Notes: generated by a model not told the origin, from the letters alone. A stretch of DNA of 19,224 nt from an uncultured bacterium (GCA_938003595.1 CALKYH010000245.1:1-19224), one strand, 5' to 3'. Shown: positions 7,799-15,492, counted from the stretch's first letter. Translations and numbers: made by a program.

Positions 7799-7804
7799 AG
7801 GAGA
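7799..7804 (+). promoter_or_regulatory. Shine-Dalgarno site fixing the start at 7814
   Basis: AGGAGA lies 9 bases before the ATG at 7814. It supports that start over three in-frame ATGs further upstream (7697, 7724, 7745), and it contrasts with the overlap-coupled genes before it. Confidence 0.7.
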
Positions 7805-7813
7805 CGAGAACCG

Positions 7814-8962
7814 ATGCGAACCCACAACGCACTCTGCGCGCTCGCCGCGCTCACACTCGCCGCCGCCGCGTCCGCGGAGACCCATCGCTCACGCAGCGGG
7901 GTGTCCACCGTCGAGCGCGGGCCCCTCCCCGCCAACGGCTCCGACAGCTGCGCCGGCGCCCCCGCCATCGCCGGCTTCGGCAACTTCCCCTTCGACAACA
8001 CCAACGCCACCGAGGACGGCCAGGACCACGGCCTCTGCGCCAAGGACGGCGGCGCCGGCATCGGCCGCGACCTCTGGTGGCGATGGACCTCGCATGTCAC
8101 CGGGCCCGTCACCATCTCGACCTGCGGCCTGACCACCGTGGACACCGAGATCGCGATCTACGCCCCCGGCGCCGTCTGCGCCCCGGGCGACGCGGCGCTC
8201 ATCTTCTGCGACGACCAGAACTGCAGCGGCCAGACGGAGATCACCTTCCTCGCCGCCGTTGGCCAGCAGTACCTCTTCCGAGTCGGTTCGTTCGACGGCG
8301 GCAGCGGCTTCCCCCCCGCGGATGGCGGCGTCGGAGAGTTCAATCTCTCCGGCTCGATCTCGCCCTGCACGCCGGCTTACTGCCAGGAGTTTGACGCCGA
8401 CACAAGCGTCGGCCTGCGGTCCGACCCGTCCGCCAGCGTCGCCGACGACTTCATGTCCGCCGACAACACGACCGTCACCTTCGTCTGCATCCTGGGCGAC
8501 TACGACTCCACCGGCCCCGCCCCCGGCCCCACCAACTTCACCGTCCGGTACCTCGCCGACAACGCCGGCGTCCCCGGCGCGCTCATCGCGTCGTTTGACT
8601 CGTCGAACGGCCTCGTGCTCGAGGGCCCCGTCGCCACCGGCGCCGTGGTCGAGGGCAATTACACGCAGTTTGCGCACAAGCTCAGCCACCCGCCCGTCGG
8701 CGTCGCCGCCGGCGTCCGCTACTGGGTGGAGGTTCGCAACCTCGGGAGCACCTTCTACTGGTCGTCCTCTGCCGAGGGCAACGGCGTCTCGTTCCAGGAT
8801 TACTTCAACAACGGCTATCAGCCCGCCGATGCGCTTCCCCTTGACCTGGCCATGTGCGTCGGCCCCATCGAGACCTGCCCATTCGACGGCAACAACGATG
8901 GCCAGGTGAACTTCACCGACCTCAACGGCGTCATCTCCAGCTTCAACACTCCCTGCCCCTGA
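7814..8962 (+). CDS. secreted one-module half-dockerin protein (tandem copy E)
   Basis: A 382-residue exported protein, function unknown. Residues 1-21 form a textbook signal peptide (MRTHNALC, Ala/Leu core, ASA cleavage site). The WWRW module spans about 44-180 (NATEDG, RDLWWRW, ISTCGLTTVDTEIAIY, FCDDQNC). The second domain spans about 185-355 and differs from the first four genes by a shared signature, GDYDSTGPAPGP, and by EGPVATG before the conserved YWVEVRN. The EF-hand-type loop is D358-D369 (DGNNDGQVNFTD) and the end is NTPCP. The closest relative is the next gene. It is probably transcribed alone, since it has its own Shine-Dalgarno site and a strong hairpin 29 bases after the stop. 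Confidence 0.86.
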   Translation: MRTHNALCALAALTLAAAASAETHRSRSGVSTVERGPLPANGSDSCAGAPAIAGFGNFPFDNTNATEDGQDHGLCAKDGGAGIGRDLWWRWTSHVTGPVTISTCGLTTVDTEIAIYAPGAVCAPGDAALIFCDDQNCSGQTEITFLAAVGQQYLFRVGSFDGGSGFPPADGGVGEFNLSGSISPCTPAYCQEFDADTSVGLRSDPSASVADDFMSADNTTVTFVCILGDYDSTGPAPGPTNFTVRYLADNAGVPGALIASFDSSNGLVLEGPVATGAVVEGNYTQFAHKLSHPPVGVAAGVRYWVEVRNLGSTFYWSSSAEGNGVSFQDYFNNGYQPADALPLDLAMCVGPIETCPFDGNNDGQVNFTDLNGVISSFNTPCP

Positions 8963-8990
8963 CGCCGGCCCGATAACCCAAGTTCCTTCA

Positions 8991-9018
8991 CGCGGCCCGG
9001 CCCCCACGCCGGGCCGCG
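8991..9018 (+). terminator. terminator-like hairpin after copy E
   Basis: A perfect 11-bp stem, CGCGGCCCGGC (8991-9001) with GCCGGGCCGCG (9008-9018), has a 6-base loop and is followed by TTGTTG. The T-run is weak. The same stem recurs after the next paralog, which supports a retained function. Confidence 0.65.
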
Positions 9019-9314
9019 TTGTTGCGCGCGGACCTCGTTCCTCCGATCGACGCCGCCTTGCCGCGACCGCGCCCCCTCGATGCTCCGCAACGCCCTCGCT
9101 CCGTAGATCTCGAGAGCGTTCTCGGCGGGCGTGGGCCTCCTGTGCGCCCCAGGCGGTCGCTTTCCCCGGCTTCTTCCGCAAATCCCAGGTGCGCTATTGC
9201 CATCGGGCGGCCCACGCGCCAAAGTGGGCGCCCCCGATGTCACGCTCATTCGTCTGCGCCATCCTCGTGGACAGCGCCGAGGCGACGATCCCATTTCAAA
9301 GGAGCACTCCCCCG
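9019..9314 (+). other. intergenic region before copy F
   Basis: No gene, RNA or repeat could be supported here, apart from the Shine-Dalgarno site at its right end. Together with the hairpin region to its left, the gap between the two tandem copies is about 350 bases. Confidence 0.6.
9298..9304 (+). promoter_or_regulatory. Shine-Dalgarno site fixing the start at 9315
   Basis: AAAGGAG ends 10 bases before the ATG at 9315. It favours this start over in-frame ATGs at 9189 and 9237, and the resulting N-terminus is a clean signal peptide. Confidence 0.7.
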
Positions 9315-10481
9315 ATGCGCACCCTCATCGCAATCATGGCGATCGGCGCCCTCGCCGCGTCCCAGGCCGCGTCCGCAGAGCCCGGCCGCCGCTCGACCCG
9401 ACCAGGCCCCGCCGCTGTCGCCCCCGCGCCGGTCGATCGCAACGGCGCCAACGGCTCGGACAACTGCATCGACGCCCACGAGATCACCGGCCTCGGCGCC
9501 CATCCGTTCGACAACACCGCCGCCACCACCGACGGGCTGCCGCAGTTGGCATGCCTCGGCGCCTCCGGCGGCGACATGTTCAACGACCTCTGGTGGCGCT
9601 GGACCTCCACCGTCTCCGGGACTGTCTCCATCTCCACCTGCGGCCTGACGACGCTCGACACGCTGGTCGCCGTCTACATGCCCACGGCGATCTGCACCCC
9701 CGGCGACGAGTCCACCATCGTTTGCGCCGACGCCGGCTGCGGCCCCGAGGGGGGCGTGACATTCATCGCCGCCCTGGGACAGGAGTACCTCATCCGCATC
9801 GGCTCCTTCGTGCAGCTCAACGCCGCCGCCGGCCCGATCCCCACCGGCACGGGCGAGTTTCTCATCTCCGGCTCGCTCTCGCCGTGCGCGCCTGCGTACT
9901 GCCAGGAGTTCGATCCTCAGGAAAGCTTCGGGTATATCTCCGATGCCGGCATCGCGGCCGCCGACGACTTCATCGCCGGCGACTCGTTCATCACCTTTGT
10001 CTGCTTCAAGGGCGACTACGACTCGACCCTTCCCACCCCCGGCCCCGACGATGTCCGCGTGACCTACTACGCCGACGGCGGGGGCATCCCCGGCCAGGTG
10101 TTGGCGCAGTTCGACGCCGGGTCCGGCCTGCTGCTCGAGGGTCCCGTCGCCACCGGCGAGACGGTGGAGGGCAGCTTCACGCAGTTCGAGCTCAAGGCCA
10201 GCCACCCGCCCGTCCCGGTTCTGACGGGCGAGCGGTACTGGGTGGAAGTGCGGAACCTCGCTCCGACCAACTGGTACTGGTCCCACTCGCCCCAGGGCAA
10301 CGGCGTCGCAATCCAGCGCCTCGACGGCGAGCCCTACATCTCATCCAACACATTCAAGGGCGACCTGAGTCTCTGCGTCGGGCCGATCGACACCTGTCCG
10401 ACCGATGTCGACAACGACGGCGACACCGACTTCGCCGACCTCAATCGCATCATCTCCAGCTTCAACACGGTCTGCCCCTGA
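9315..10481 (+). CDS. secreted one-module half-dockerin protein (tandem copy F)
   Basis: A 388-residue exported protein, paralog of the preceding gene, function unknown. The signal peptide is residues 1-21 (hydrophobic core, ASA cleavage). A basic, Pro/Ala-rich linker (25-42) follows. The WWRW module covers about 50-186 (TTDG, NDLWWRW, ISTCGLTTLDTLVAVY, GQEYLIRIGS). The second domain (about 190-360) has ADDFIAGDSFITFVC, GDYDSTLPTPGPDD and SHPPVPVLTGERYWVEVRN. The EF-hand-type loop is D364-D375 (DVDNDGDTDFAD) and the end is NTVCP. It shares with copy E the start MRT, the domain order, the GDYDST signature and the downstream hairpin, so the pair is a recent duplication relative to the first four genes. 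Confidence 0.86.
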   Translation: MRTLIAIMAIGALAASQAASAEPGRRSTRPGPAAVAPAPVDRNGANGSDNCIDAHEITGLGAHPFDNTAATTDGLPQLACLGASGGDMFNDLWWRWTSTVSGTVSISTCGLTTLDTLVAVYMPTAICTPGDESTIVCADAGCGPEGGVTFIAALGQEYLIRIGSFVQLNAAAGPIPTGTGEFLISGSLSPCAPAYCQEFDPQESFGYISDAGIAAADDFIAGDSFITFVCFKGDYDSTLPTPGPDDVRVTYYADGGGIPGQVLAQFDAGSGLLLEGPVATGETVEGSFTQFELKASHPPVPVLTGERYWVEVRNLAPTNWYWSHSPQGNGVAIQRLDGEPYISSNTFKGDLSLCVGPIDTCPTDVDNDGDTDFADLNRIISSFNTVCP

Positions 10482-10509
10482 CGCCGATCCGATCGTGCAG
10501 GTTGCTTCA

Positions 10510-10537
10510 CGCGGCCCGGCTCCTGCGCCGGGCCGCG
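10510..10537 (+). terminator. terminator-like hairpin after copy F
   Basis: The same 11-bp stem as at 8991-9018 (10510-10520 with 10527-10537) around a different 6-base loop TCCTGC, followed by TCTCTT. The preceding CTTCA is also conserved. It separates the secreted-protein island from the downstream operon. Confidence 0.65.
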
Positions 10538-10703
10538 TCTCTTCGCAGAGCCTCGTCGTCAACCGCCGCTGGTCGCGCTCCCGCGACGGGAGCCTCATCA
10601 GCTGCGACGCCGCAGGCGGCCACCGCACCCGCAGCGGGAAGGACGGCTCGGAGAACGACCTGCCCCTGATCCGCCGCGGGAGCGCACGCCCGAACGCTTC
10701 CTC

Positions 10704-10709
10704 TAGACT
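10704..10709 (+). promoter_or_regulatory. possible -10 element of the recycling operon
   Basis: TAGACT (TATAAT-like) ends 6 bases before the anmK ATG. If used, transcription would start at or next to the ATG and give a leaderless mRNA. No good -35 is visible about 17 bases upstream. Confidence 0.35.
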
Positions 10710-10715
10710 AAGGCC

Positions 10716-11840
10716 ATGCGGACCGTCATCGGCCTCATGACCGGCACCAGCATCGACGGTCTCGACGCCGCCGCCGTGCGCCTCGAGGGCGCCGGCCTCG
10801 ACCTCCGCGCCCGCTTCCTCGCCCACGAACACGCCCCGCTGGGCGACCTCTCGCTCACCCTCCGCGCCCTGGCCTCCGGCGAACGCATGGCCGCCGGCGA
10901 CATCGCCGCCGCGGCGCTCGCGCTGGGCGAACTGCACGCCTCGCTCGCCGCCTCGCTCGCCAAGCGCGTCGGCGCGCCCGCCCTCGTCGCCGCCCACGGC
11001 CAGACCATCTTCCACAGCCCGCCCCGCTCCTGGCAGCTGCTCAACCCCGCGCCCATCGGCGCGCGACTCCGCTGCCCCGTCGTGTGCGACCTCCGCGCCG
11101 CCGACCTTGCGCGCGGCGGCCAGGGCGCGCCCATCACGCCCATCGCCGACTTCATCTTCCTCCGCGACGAGGCCGAGCCCCGCGCCGTCGTCAACCTCGG
11201 CGGCTTCTGCAACATCACCACCCTCCCCGACCGACAGGGCCGCACCCTCGAAGCCTGGCTCGGCGCCGTCCGCGGACGCGATGTCTGCGCCTGCAACCAC
11301 ATCCTCGACGCCGTCGCCCGGCGTGCCCTGCTCGCGCCGTACGACGAGTCCGGCGCCGCCGCCTCGCGCGGCGCCCCGAACACCCTCGCCGCCGAGGACC
11401 TCGCCGGCATCCTGCAGGACCAGTCCCGCGCCGCCCGCTCACTCGGCACCGGCGACGAATCGCTGGACTGGCTCGACCGCCACGCCGACGCCCTCGCCCC
11501 CGACGACCTGGCCGCCACCGCCGCGAAGGCAGTGGGGGAGGTCATCGGCCGGGCCGCGCGCGCCGCCGACCCGGCGCCCGCGCGCGTCCTCGTGGCCGGC
11601 GGCGGCGCGCACCACCTCACGCTCGTTGAGCACATCGCCCGCGCCGCCGGCGCGCCCACCGAGCCCACCGACGACCTGGGCCTGCCCATCGCCGCGCGCG
11701 AGGCCGCGGAGATCGCCGTCCTGGGCGCCCTCTGCGCCGACGGCGTCCCCATCACGCTCCCCGCCGTCACCGGCGCCCCGCCCCCCGCGCCGCTCTCGGG
11801 CGCATGGTCCAATTGCACGCCCCGCCTGCCCACACCATGA
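10716..11840 (+). CDS. anmK: anhydro-N-acetylmuramic acid kinase
   Basis: Cytoplasmic kinase that opens the 1,6-anhydro ring of anhydroMurNAc and phosphorylates it to MurNAc-6-P with ATP, a step of peptidoglycan recycling. At 374 residues it has the usual family length. Recognisable parts are GLMTGTSIDGLD (6-17), AAHGQT (92-97), CDLRAADLARGGQGAPITP (124-142; Asp125 sits where the family's catalytic base lies), VVNLGGFCNIT (158-168), VAGGGAHH (293-300) and LPAVTGA near the end. One usually conserved site differs: where E. coli AnmK has DTGPGN, this protein has DVCACN (189-194). The start is the first ATG after a possible -10 element; an AAGG sits very close to it. First gene of a four-gene operon, overlapping murQ by 4 bases. 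Confidence 0.92.
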   Translation: MRTVIGLMTGTSIDGLDAAAVRLEGAGLDLRARFLAHEHAPLGDLSLTLRALASGERMAAGDIAAAALALGELHASLAASLAKRVGAPALVAAHGQTIFHSPPRSWQLLNPAPIGARLRCPVVCDLRAADLARGGQGAPITPIADFIFLRDEAEPRAVVNLGGFCNITTLPDRQGRTLEAWLGAVRGRDVCACNHILDAVARRALLAPYDESGAAASRGAPNTLAAEDLAGILQDQSRAARSLGTGDESLDWLDRHADALAPDDLAATAAKAVGEVIGRAARAADPAPARVLVAGGGAHHLTLVEHIARAAGAPTEPTDDLGLPIAAREAAEIAVLGALCADGVPITLPAVTGAPPPAPLSGAWSNCTPRLPTP

Positions 11841-12748
11841 CCCTCCCCGACCGAGGCCACATCCTCACCGAGCAGCGCAACCCGCGCACCAGCGCGCTGG
11901 ACGCGATGTCCATCGAGCAGTGCCTCAGCGCAATCAACGCGGAGGATGCGCTCGTCGCCCCCGCCGTCGCCCGCGCGATGCCGCAGATCGCCCAGTTCGT
12001 CCGCCTCGCCGACAGGGCCCTCGCCGCCGGCGGACGCCTCGTCTACATCGGCGCCGGCACCTCCGGGCGCCTGGGCGTGCTCGACGCCTCCGAGATGCCG
12101 CCCACCTTCCAGACCGATCCCGCCACCTTCATCGGGATCATCGCCGGCGGCGACAGCGCGCTCCGCAAATCGTCCGAAGGCCTTGAAGACGATCCCCACG
12201 GCGCCCACGCCGAGCTCCAATCCCTCCACATCGGCCCCAACGACGCGCTCCTGGGCGTCGCCGCCGGCGGCACCACCCCCTATGTCCTCGGCGCCATCGA
12301 GTTCGCCAAGGCGCGCGACGCCGTGACCGGCCTGCTCACCTGCGCCCCGGTCGCCAGGCCCTCCGGCGCCGATGTCCTCATCGTCATCGAGACCGGCCCC
12401 GAGGTCGTCACCGGCTCGACGCGCATGAAGGCCGGCACCGCGACCAAGATGGCGCTCAACGCCATCTCCACCACCCTCATGGTCCAGCGCGCCAAGGTCC
12501 ACGAGAACCTCATGGTGGACCTCCGCGCCACCAACGCCAAGCTCCGCGACCGCGCCGCGCGCATCGTCGCCACCCTCACCGGCCGCTCCCGCGACGACTC
12601 CCTCGCCCTGCTGGATGCTTCCGGCGGCGCCGTGAAGACCGCCGTCGTCATGCACCGCCACGCGATCCCCCGCGCCGCCGCGGAGGCCCACCTCGCCGCG
12701 CACGGCGCCGTCCTCCGCGCCGCCCTCGAGAACCCGCCAGCGCCATGA
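11837..12748 (+). CDS. murQ: N-acetylmuramic acid 6-phosphate etherase
   Basis: Cytoplasmic SIS-domain lyase that removes the D-lactyl ether of MurNAc-6-P to give GlcNAc-6-P and D-lactate, using the product of AnmK. At 303 residues it matches the usual length of about 300. Features seen: TEQRNP near the N-terminus, the sugar-phosphate loop YIGAGTSGRLGVLDASEMPP (70-89) with Glu86 at the position of E. coli catalytic Glu83, EGLEDD (114-119) with Glu117 at the position of the second catalytic Glu, and the family signature TGSTRMKAGTATKMALN (192-208) followed by HENLMVDL. The start ATG overlaps the anmK stop (ATGA). An in-frame ATG at 11804 would add residues lying inside anmK and is less likely. 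The stop in turn overlaps the symporter start. Confidence 0.96.
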   Translation: MTLPDRGHILTEQRNPRTSALDAMSIEQCLSAINAEDALVAPAVARAMPQIAQFVRLADRALAAGGRLVYIGAGTSGRLGVLDASEMPPTFQTDPATFIGIIAGGDSALRKSSEGLEDDPHGAHAELQSLHIGPNDALLGVAAGGTTPYVLGAIEFAKARDAVTGLLTCAPVARPSGADVLIVIETGPEVVTGSTRMKAGTATKMALNAISTTLMVQRAKVHENLMVDLRATNAKLRDRAARIVATLTGRSRDDSLALLDASGGAVKTAVVMHRHAIPRAAAEAHLAAHGAVLRAALENPPAP

Positions 12749-14259
12749 CCTTCCTCGACTGGTCCATCGTCGGCGCCTACCTCATCGGCATGGTCGCTGT
12801 CGGCGTCTGGCTCGCGCGCCGCCAGCGCTCCTCCGACGACTACTTCCGCGCCGGCCGGCGCGTCCCCGCGTGGGCCGCGGCGCTGGCCATCGTCGCCACC
12901 TCCGTCTCCGCCGCCACCTTCCTCGGCGCCCCAGAGGCCGCGTACAACGGCAACCTCACCTACCTCGCCGTCAACATCGGCCAGGCGCTCGCCGTCGTCA
13001 TCGTCGTCACCTTCTTCATCCCCGCCTTCTTCCGGGCCAATGTCACCACCGTCTACCAGCTCCTCGCCCGCGCCCAGGGCCCCGGCGCCCAGCGCGCCTG
13101 CTCCGCGGCCTTCATGATCGGGCGCACCTTCGCCAGCGGCGCCCGCCTCTACATGGCCGCGATCCCCGTCTCGCTCATCGCCTTCGGCGACCTGTCCGAC
13201 GGCCACATGATCCTCGCCGTCGCGATCGTCGCCGTCGTCTCCATCGCCTACACGCTCATGGGCGGCGTCGAGGCCGTCGTCTGGACCGAAGTCCCGCAGG
13301 CCATCATCTTCATCCTCGCCGCCCTCACCCTCATTGTGCTGCTGCTCCAGCGCATCGACGCCCCCCTCGCCGACATCGTGAGCGCCCTCGGCGCCGCCAC
13401 CGCGCCCGACGGCTCCAGCAAGCTCACCCTGCTGGACGCCCGCGCCGATCCCTCGCTCGACTTCACCATCTGGTCCGCCCTGATCGGCTTCACGCTCTTC
13501 AACCTCGCCATCTACGGCGCCGACCAGGACCTCGCCCAGCGCATGCTCTCCTGCCGCAACGCCTTCCAGGGCGGCAAGTCCGTCGTCATGTCGATGGTCA
13601 TCGGCCTCGGCGTCGCGGCGCTGTTCCTGATCATCGGCCTGCTCCTCTACACCTTCTACACCCGCCCCGACCTCACCGGCGCCGTGCACGAGCGCCCCGC
13701 CGATTCCCGCCAGGTCATCCTCGACTTCATCCTCGCCGAGTGCCCGGCCGGCGCCCGGGGCCTGATGATCGCCGGCGTCTTCGCCGCCGCGATGTCCTCC
13801 CTCGCCTCCTCCCTGACCTCGCTCTCCTCCACGATCGTCTGCGACTACTACCGCCCCTTCCGCCCCACGCGCACCGAGGCCCACTATGTCGCCGTCTCCC
13901 GCGCCGCCGTGATCCTCTGGGGCGCCGCGCTGACCGCCGTCGCCGTCGCGTGCATGCGGTGGCAGCAGTCCTCCGGCATGGGCCTGCTCACCTTCGCCAT
14001 CGGCGTGATGATCTTCGCGTACGCCGGCATCCTCGGCGTCTTCCTCGCCGCGATCTTCACCAGGCGCGGCAACAGCCTCAGCGCCGCGCTCGCCCTCCTC
14101 GCCGGCGCCGGCGCCGTGTTCCTCGCACAGAAGCCGCACCTGGTTGGCCTCAAGGACCTCACGCTCTCCCTGGGATGGTGGATGCTCGTCGGGACCACCG
14201 CCTCGTTCCTCGTCTGCATCGCCGGCCGGCGCCATCACTCCGTGGAGCCCTCCCCATGA
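12745..14259 (+). CDS. sodium/solute symporter (SSS family), probable amino-sugar uptake
   Basis: Inner-membrane Na+-coupled symporter of the SSS family, 504 residues with about 13 hydrophobic segments as expected. Supporting sequence: SSDDYFRAGRRVPAW (29-43) after the first helix, TSVSAATFLGAPEAAY (52-67), GADQDLAQRMLSC (258-270), and the serine-rich helix SSLASSLTSLSST (351-363) followed by DYYRPF, which corresponds to the sodium-binding helix of the family. It lies between murQ and nagZ with 4-base overlaps on both sides, so the likely substrate is a cell-wall sugar such as MurNAc, anhydroMurNAc or GlcNAc-anhydroMurNAc. The substrate is inferred from context only; SSS members also carry sialic acid, sugars, amino acids and others. 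No AmpG-type muropeptide permease is visible in this window. Confidence 0.9.
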   Translation: MTFLDWSIVGAYLIGMVAVGVWLARRQRSSDDYFRAGRRVPAWAAALAIVATSVSAATFLGAPEAAYNGNLTYLAVNIGQALAVVIVVTFFIPAFFRANVTTVYQLLARAQGPGAQRACSAAFMIGRTFASGARLYMAAIPVSLIAFGDLSDGHMILAVAIVAVVSIAYTLMGGVEAVVWTEVPQAIIFILAALTLIVLLLQRIDAPLADIVSALGAATAPDGSSKLTLLDARADPSLDFTIWSALIGFTLFNLAIYGADQDLAQRMLSCRNAFQGGKSVVMSMVIGLGVAALFLIIGLLLYTFYTRPDLTGAVHERPADSRQVILDFILAECPAGARGLMIAGVFAAAMSSLASSLTSLSSTIVCDYYRPFRPTRTEAHYVAVSRAAVILWGAALTAVAVACMRWQQSSGMGLLTFAIGVMIFAYAGILGVFLAAIFTRRGNSLSAALALLAGAGAVFLAQKPHLVGLKDLTLSLGWWMLVGTTASFLVCIAGRRHHSVEPSP

Positions 14260-15431
14260 GCCGGCTGCGCGACCTCGAGCGCCTCGCGGGCCGCATGGTC
14301 ATGGTCGGCGTCCGCGGCGCCAGCCCCGACGACCCCCAGTTCCGCGCCGACCTCGCCGCCCTCCAGGACGCCGGCTGCCGCGCCGTCGTCCTCTTCGATG
14401 TGGACCTGCCCACCCTCACCGCACTCCGTGAGCAGAACCCCGAAGCGCCGGTGACCGACGCCCCCCGCAACGTCCTCTCTCCCGCGCAGCTGCGCGACCT
14501 CTGCGACCACCTCCACGAAGCCCTCGGCCCCGGCGCCATCATCGCCGTCGATCAGGAGGGCGGGCGCGTCGCGCGCCTCAACCCCCGCCGCGGCTTCCCG
14601 GAGTTCCCCTCCGCCGCCGCCGTCGCCGACATGACCGACGCCCAGCGCGCCGACGCCGCCCACCAGCTGGCCGAGACCCTCGCCGGCGCGCGCATCAACC
14701 TCAACTTCGCCCCCTGCGTCGACCTCGCCCTCAACCCGCGCAGCCCCATCATCGCGGGCAAGGGCCGCGCCTACTCCGCCGACCCCCGGCGCGTCGCCCA
14801 CTGCGCCGCCGAGGTGATCACCGCCCACGAGGAGAAGCGCGTCCGCGCCTGCCTCAAGCACTTCCCGGGGCACGGCTCCGCAACCTCCGATTCTCACCTG
14901 GGCCTGCCCGACATCACGCGGCCATACGACGCCGACGCCGAGCTCGCGCCCTACCGCTCGCTCATCGAGCGCTTCCGCCGCGAGACCGCCACGCCCGACG
15001 CCGCGCTCCGCGCGCCCGCCTGGCCCTTCGCGATCATGACGGCGCACCTCCTGCACCGGCGCATCGATGCAGACCACCCCGCGTCCCTGTCCCGCGCCCA
15101 CACCGAGGGAACGCTCCGCAACGCGCTGGGCTTCCAGGGCGTGATCGTCACCGACTCGCTCGACATGGGCGCGATCACCAGCCGCTACAGCCCCGCCGAG
15201 GCCGCCGCCCGCGCCGCCGCCGCCGGCGCCGACCTCGTCCTCGACGCCCTCAACAGCCCCGGCCCCGCACGCCCCAACCCCGCGCCGCAGCTCGCCGAAG
15301 CCCTCGCCCGCGCCGCCTACGACAAACAGCTCGACCTCACCCCGCGCAAGCTCCAACAATCCAACGACCGCCTGGACCGCCTCTTCCCCACTCTCCCGAT
15401 CGGCTCTGCGATGGGGAGAGGGCAGGGGTGA
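14256..15431 (+). CDS. nagZ: glycoside hydrolase family 3 beta-N-acetylglucosaminidase (NagZ-like)
   Basis: Removes the non-reducing GlcNAc from GlcNAc-anhydroMurNAc (peptides), supplying anhydroMurNAc to AnmK. It has 391 residues. Family marks: AVDQEGGRVARL (97-108), KGRAYSADP (169-177), KHFPGHGSATSDSH (201-214) containing the D-x-H acid/base pair Asp212/His214, and VIVTDSLDMGAI (296-307) with nucleophile Asp300. There is no signal peptide or lipobox, so it should be cytoplasmic like the NagZ enzymes of Gram-negative bacteria. The start ATG overlaps the symporter stop (ATGA). It is the last gene of the operon. About the last 13 residues (from 379) are encoded by a REP-like inverted repeat, which probably provides the stop codon and may have replaced the original C-terminus. 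Confidence 0.93.
   Translation: MSRLRDLERLAGRMVMVGVRGASPDDPQFRADLAALQDAGCRAVVLFDVDLPTLTALREQNPEAPVTDAPRNVLSPAQLRDLCDHLHEALGPGAIIAVDQEGGRVARLNPRRGFPEFPSAAAVADMTDAQRADAAHQLAETLAGARINLNFAPCVDLALNPRSPIIAGKGRAYSADPRRVAHCAAEVITAHEEKRVRACLKHFPGHGSATSDSHLGLPDITRPYDADAELAPYRSLIERFRRETATPDAALRAPAWPFAIMTAHLLHRRIDADHPASLSRAHTEGTLRNALGFQGVIVTDSLDMGAITSRYSPAEAAARAAAAGADLVLDALNSPGPARPNPAPQLAEALARAAYDKQLDLTPRKLQQSNDRLDRLFPTLPIGSAMGRGQG
15391..15431 (+). repeat. REP-like palindrome overlapping the end of nagZ
   Basis: CTCTCCC (15391-15397) pairs with GGGAGAG (15414-15420). Inside it, ATCG (15399-15402) pairs with CGAT (15409-15412) around loop GCTCTG. It is followed by GGCAGGGGTGAGGG, a 3' flank I recognise from dispersed GGGAGAGGGCAGGGGTGAGGG-type palindromes of many bacterial genomes. 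The nagZ stop TGA lies within that flank. The hairpin could also help end the operon transcript. Confidence 0.6.
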
Positions 15432-15492
15432 GGGCTACGGGCCTCGCTCCTCTCCTCTACTCCCACTCCTTCCAAATCCGCTCCATTCACAT

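Noticed and set aside
1699..10481. Repeated DNA across the island as a CRISPR array or mobile element
   Set aside because: The repetition comes from paralogous coding sequence in frame. There are no spacers, transposase or terminal inverted repeats.
10703..12703. A 666-codon open frame on the - strand opposite anmK and murQ
   Set aside because: anmK and murQ are clearly recognisable on the + strand, and the antisense protein is low-complexity Gly/Ala/Arg.
12280..14238. A 652-codon open frame on the - strand opposite the symporter gene
   Set aside because: Its Asp/Glu/Gly-rich product is the expected antisense of a GC-rich membrane protein gene and has no known domain.
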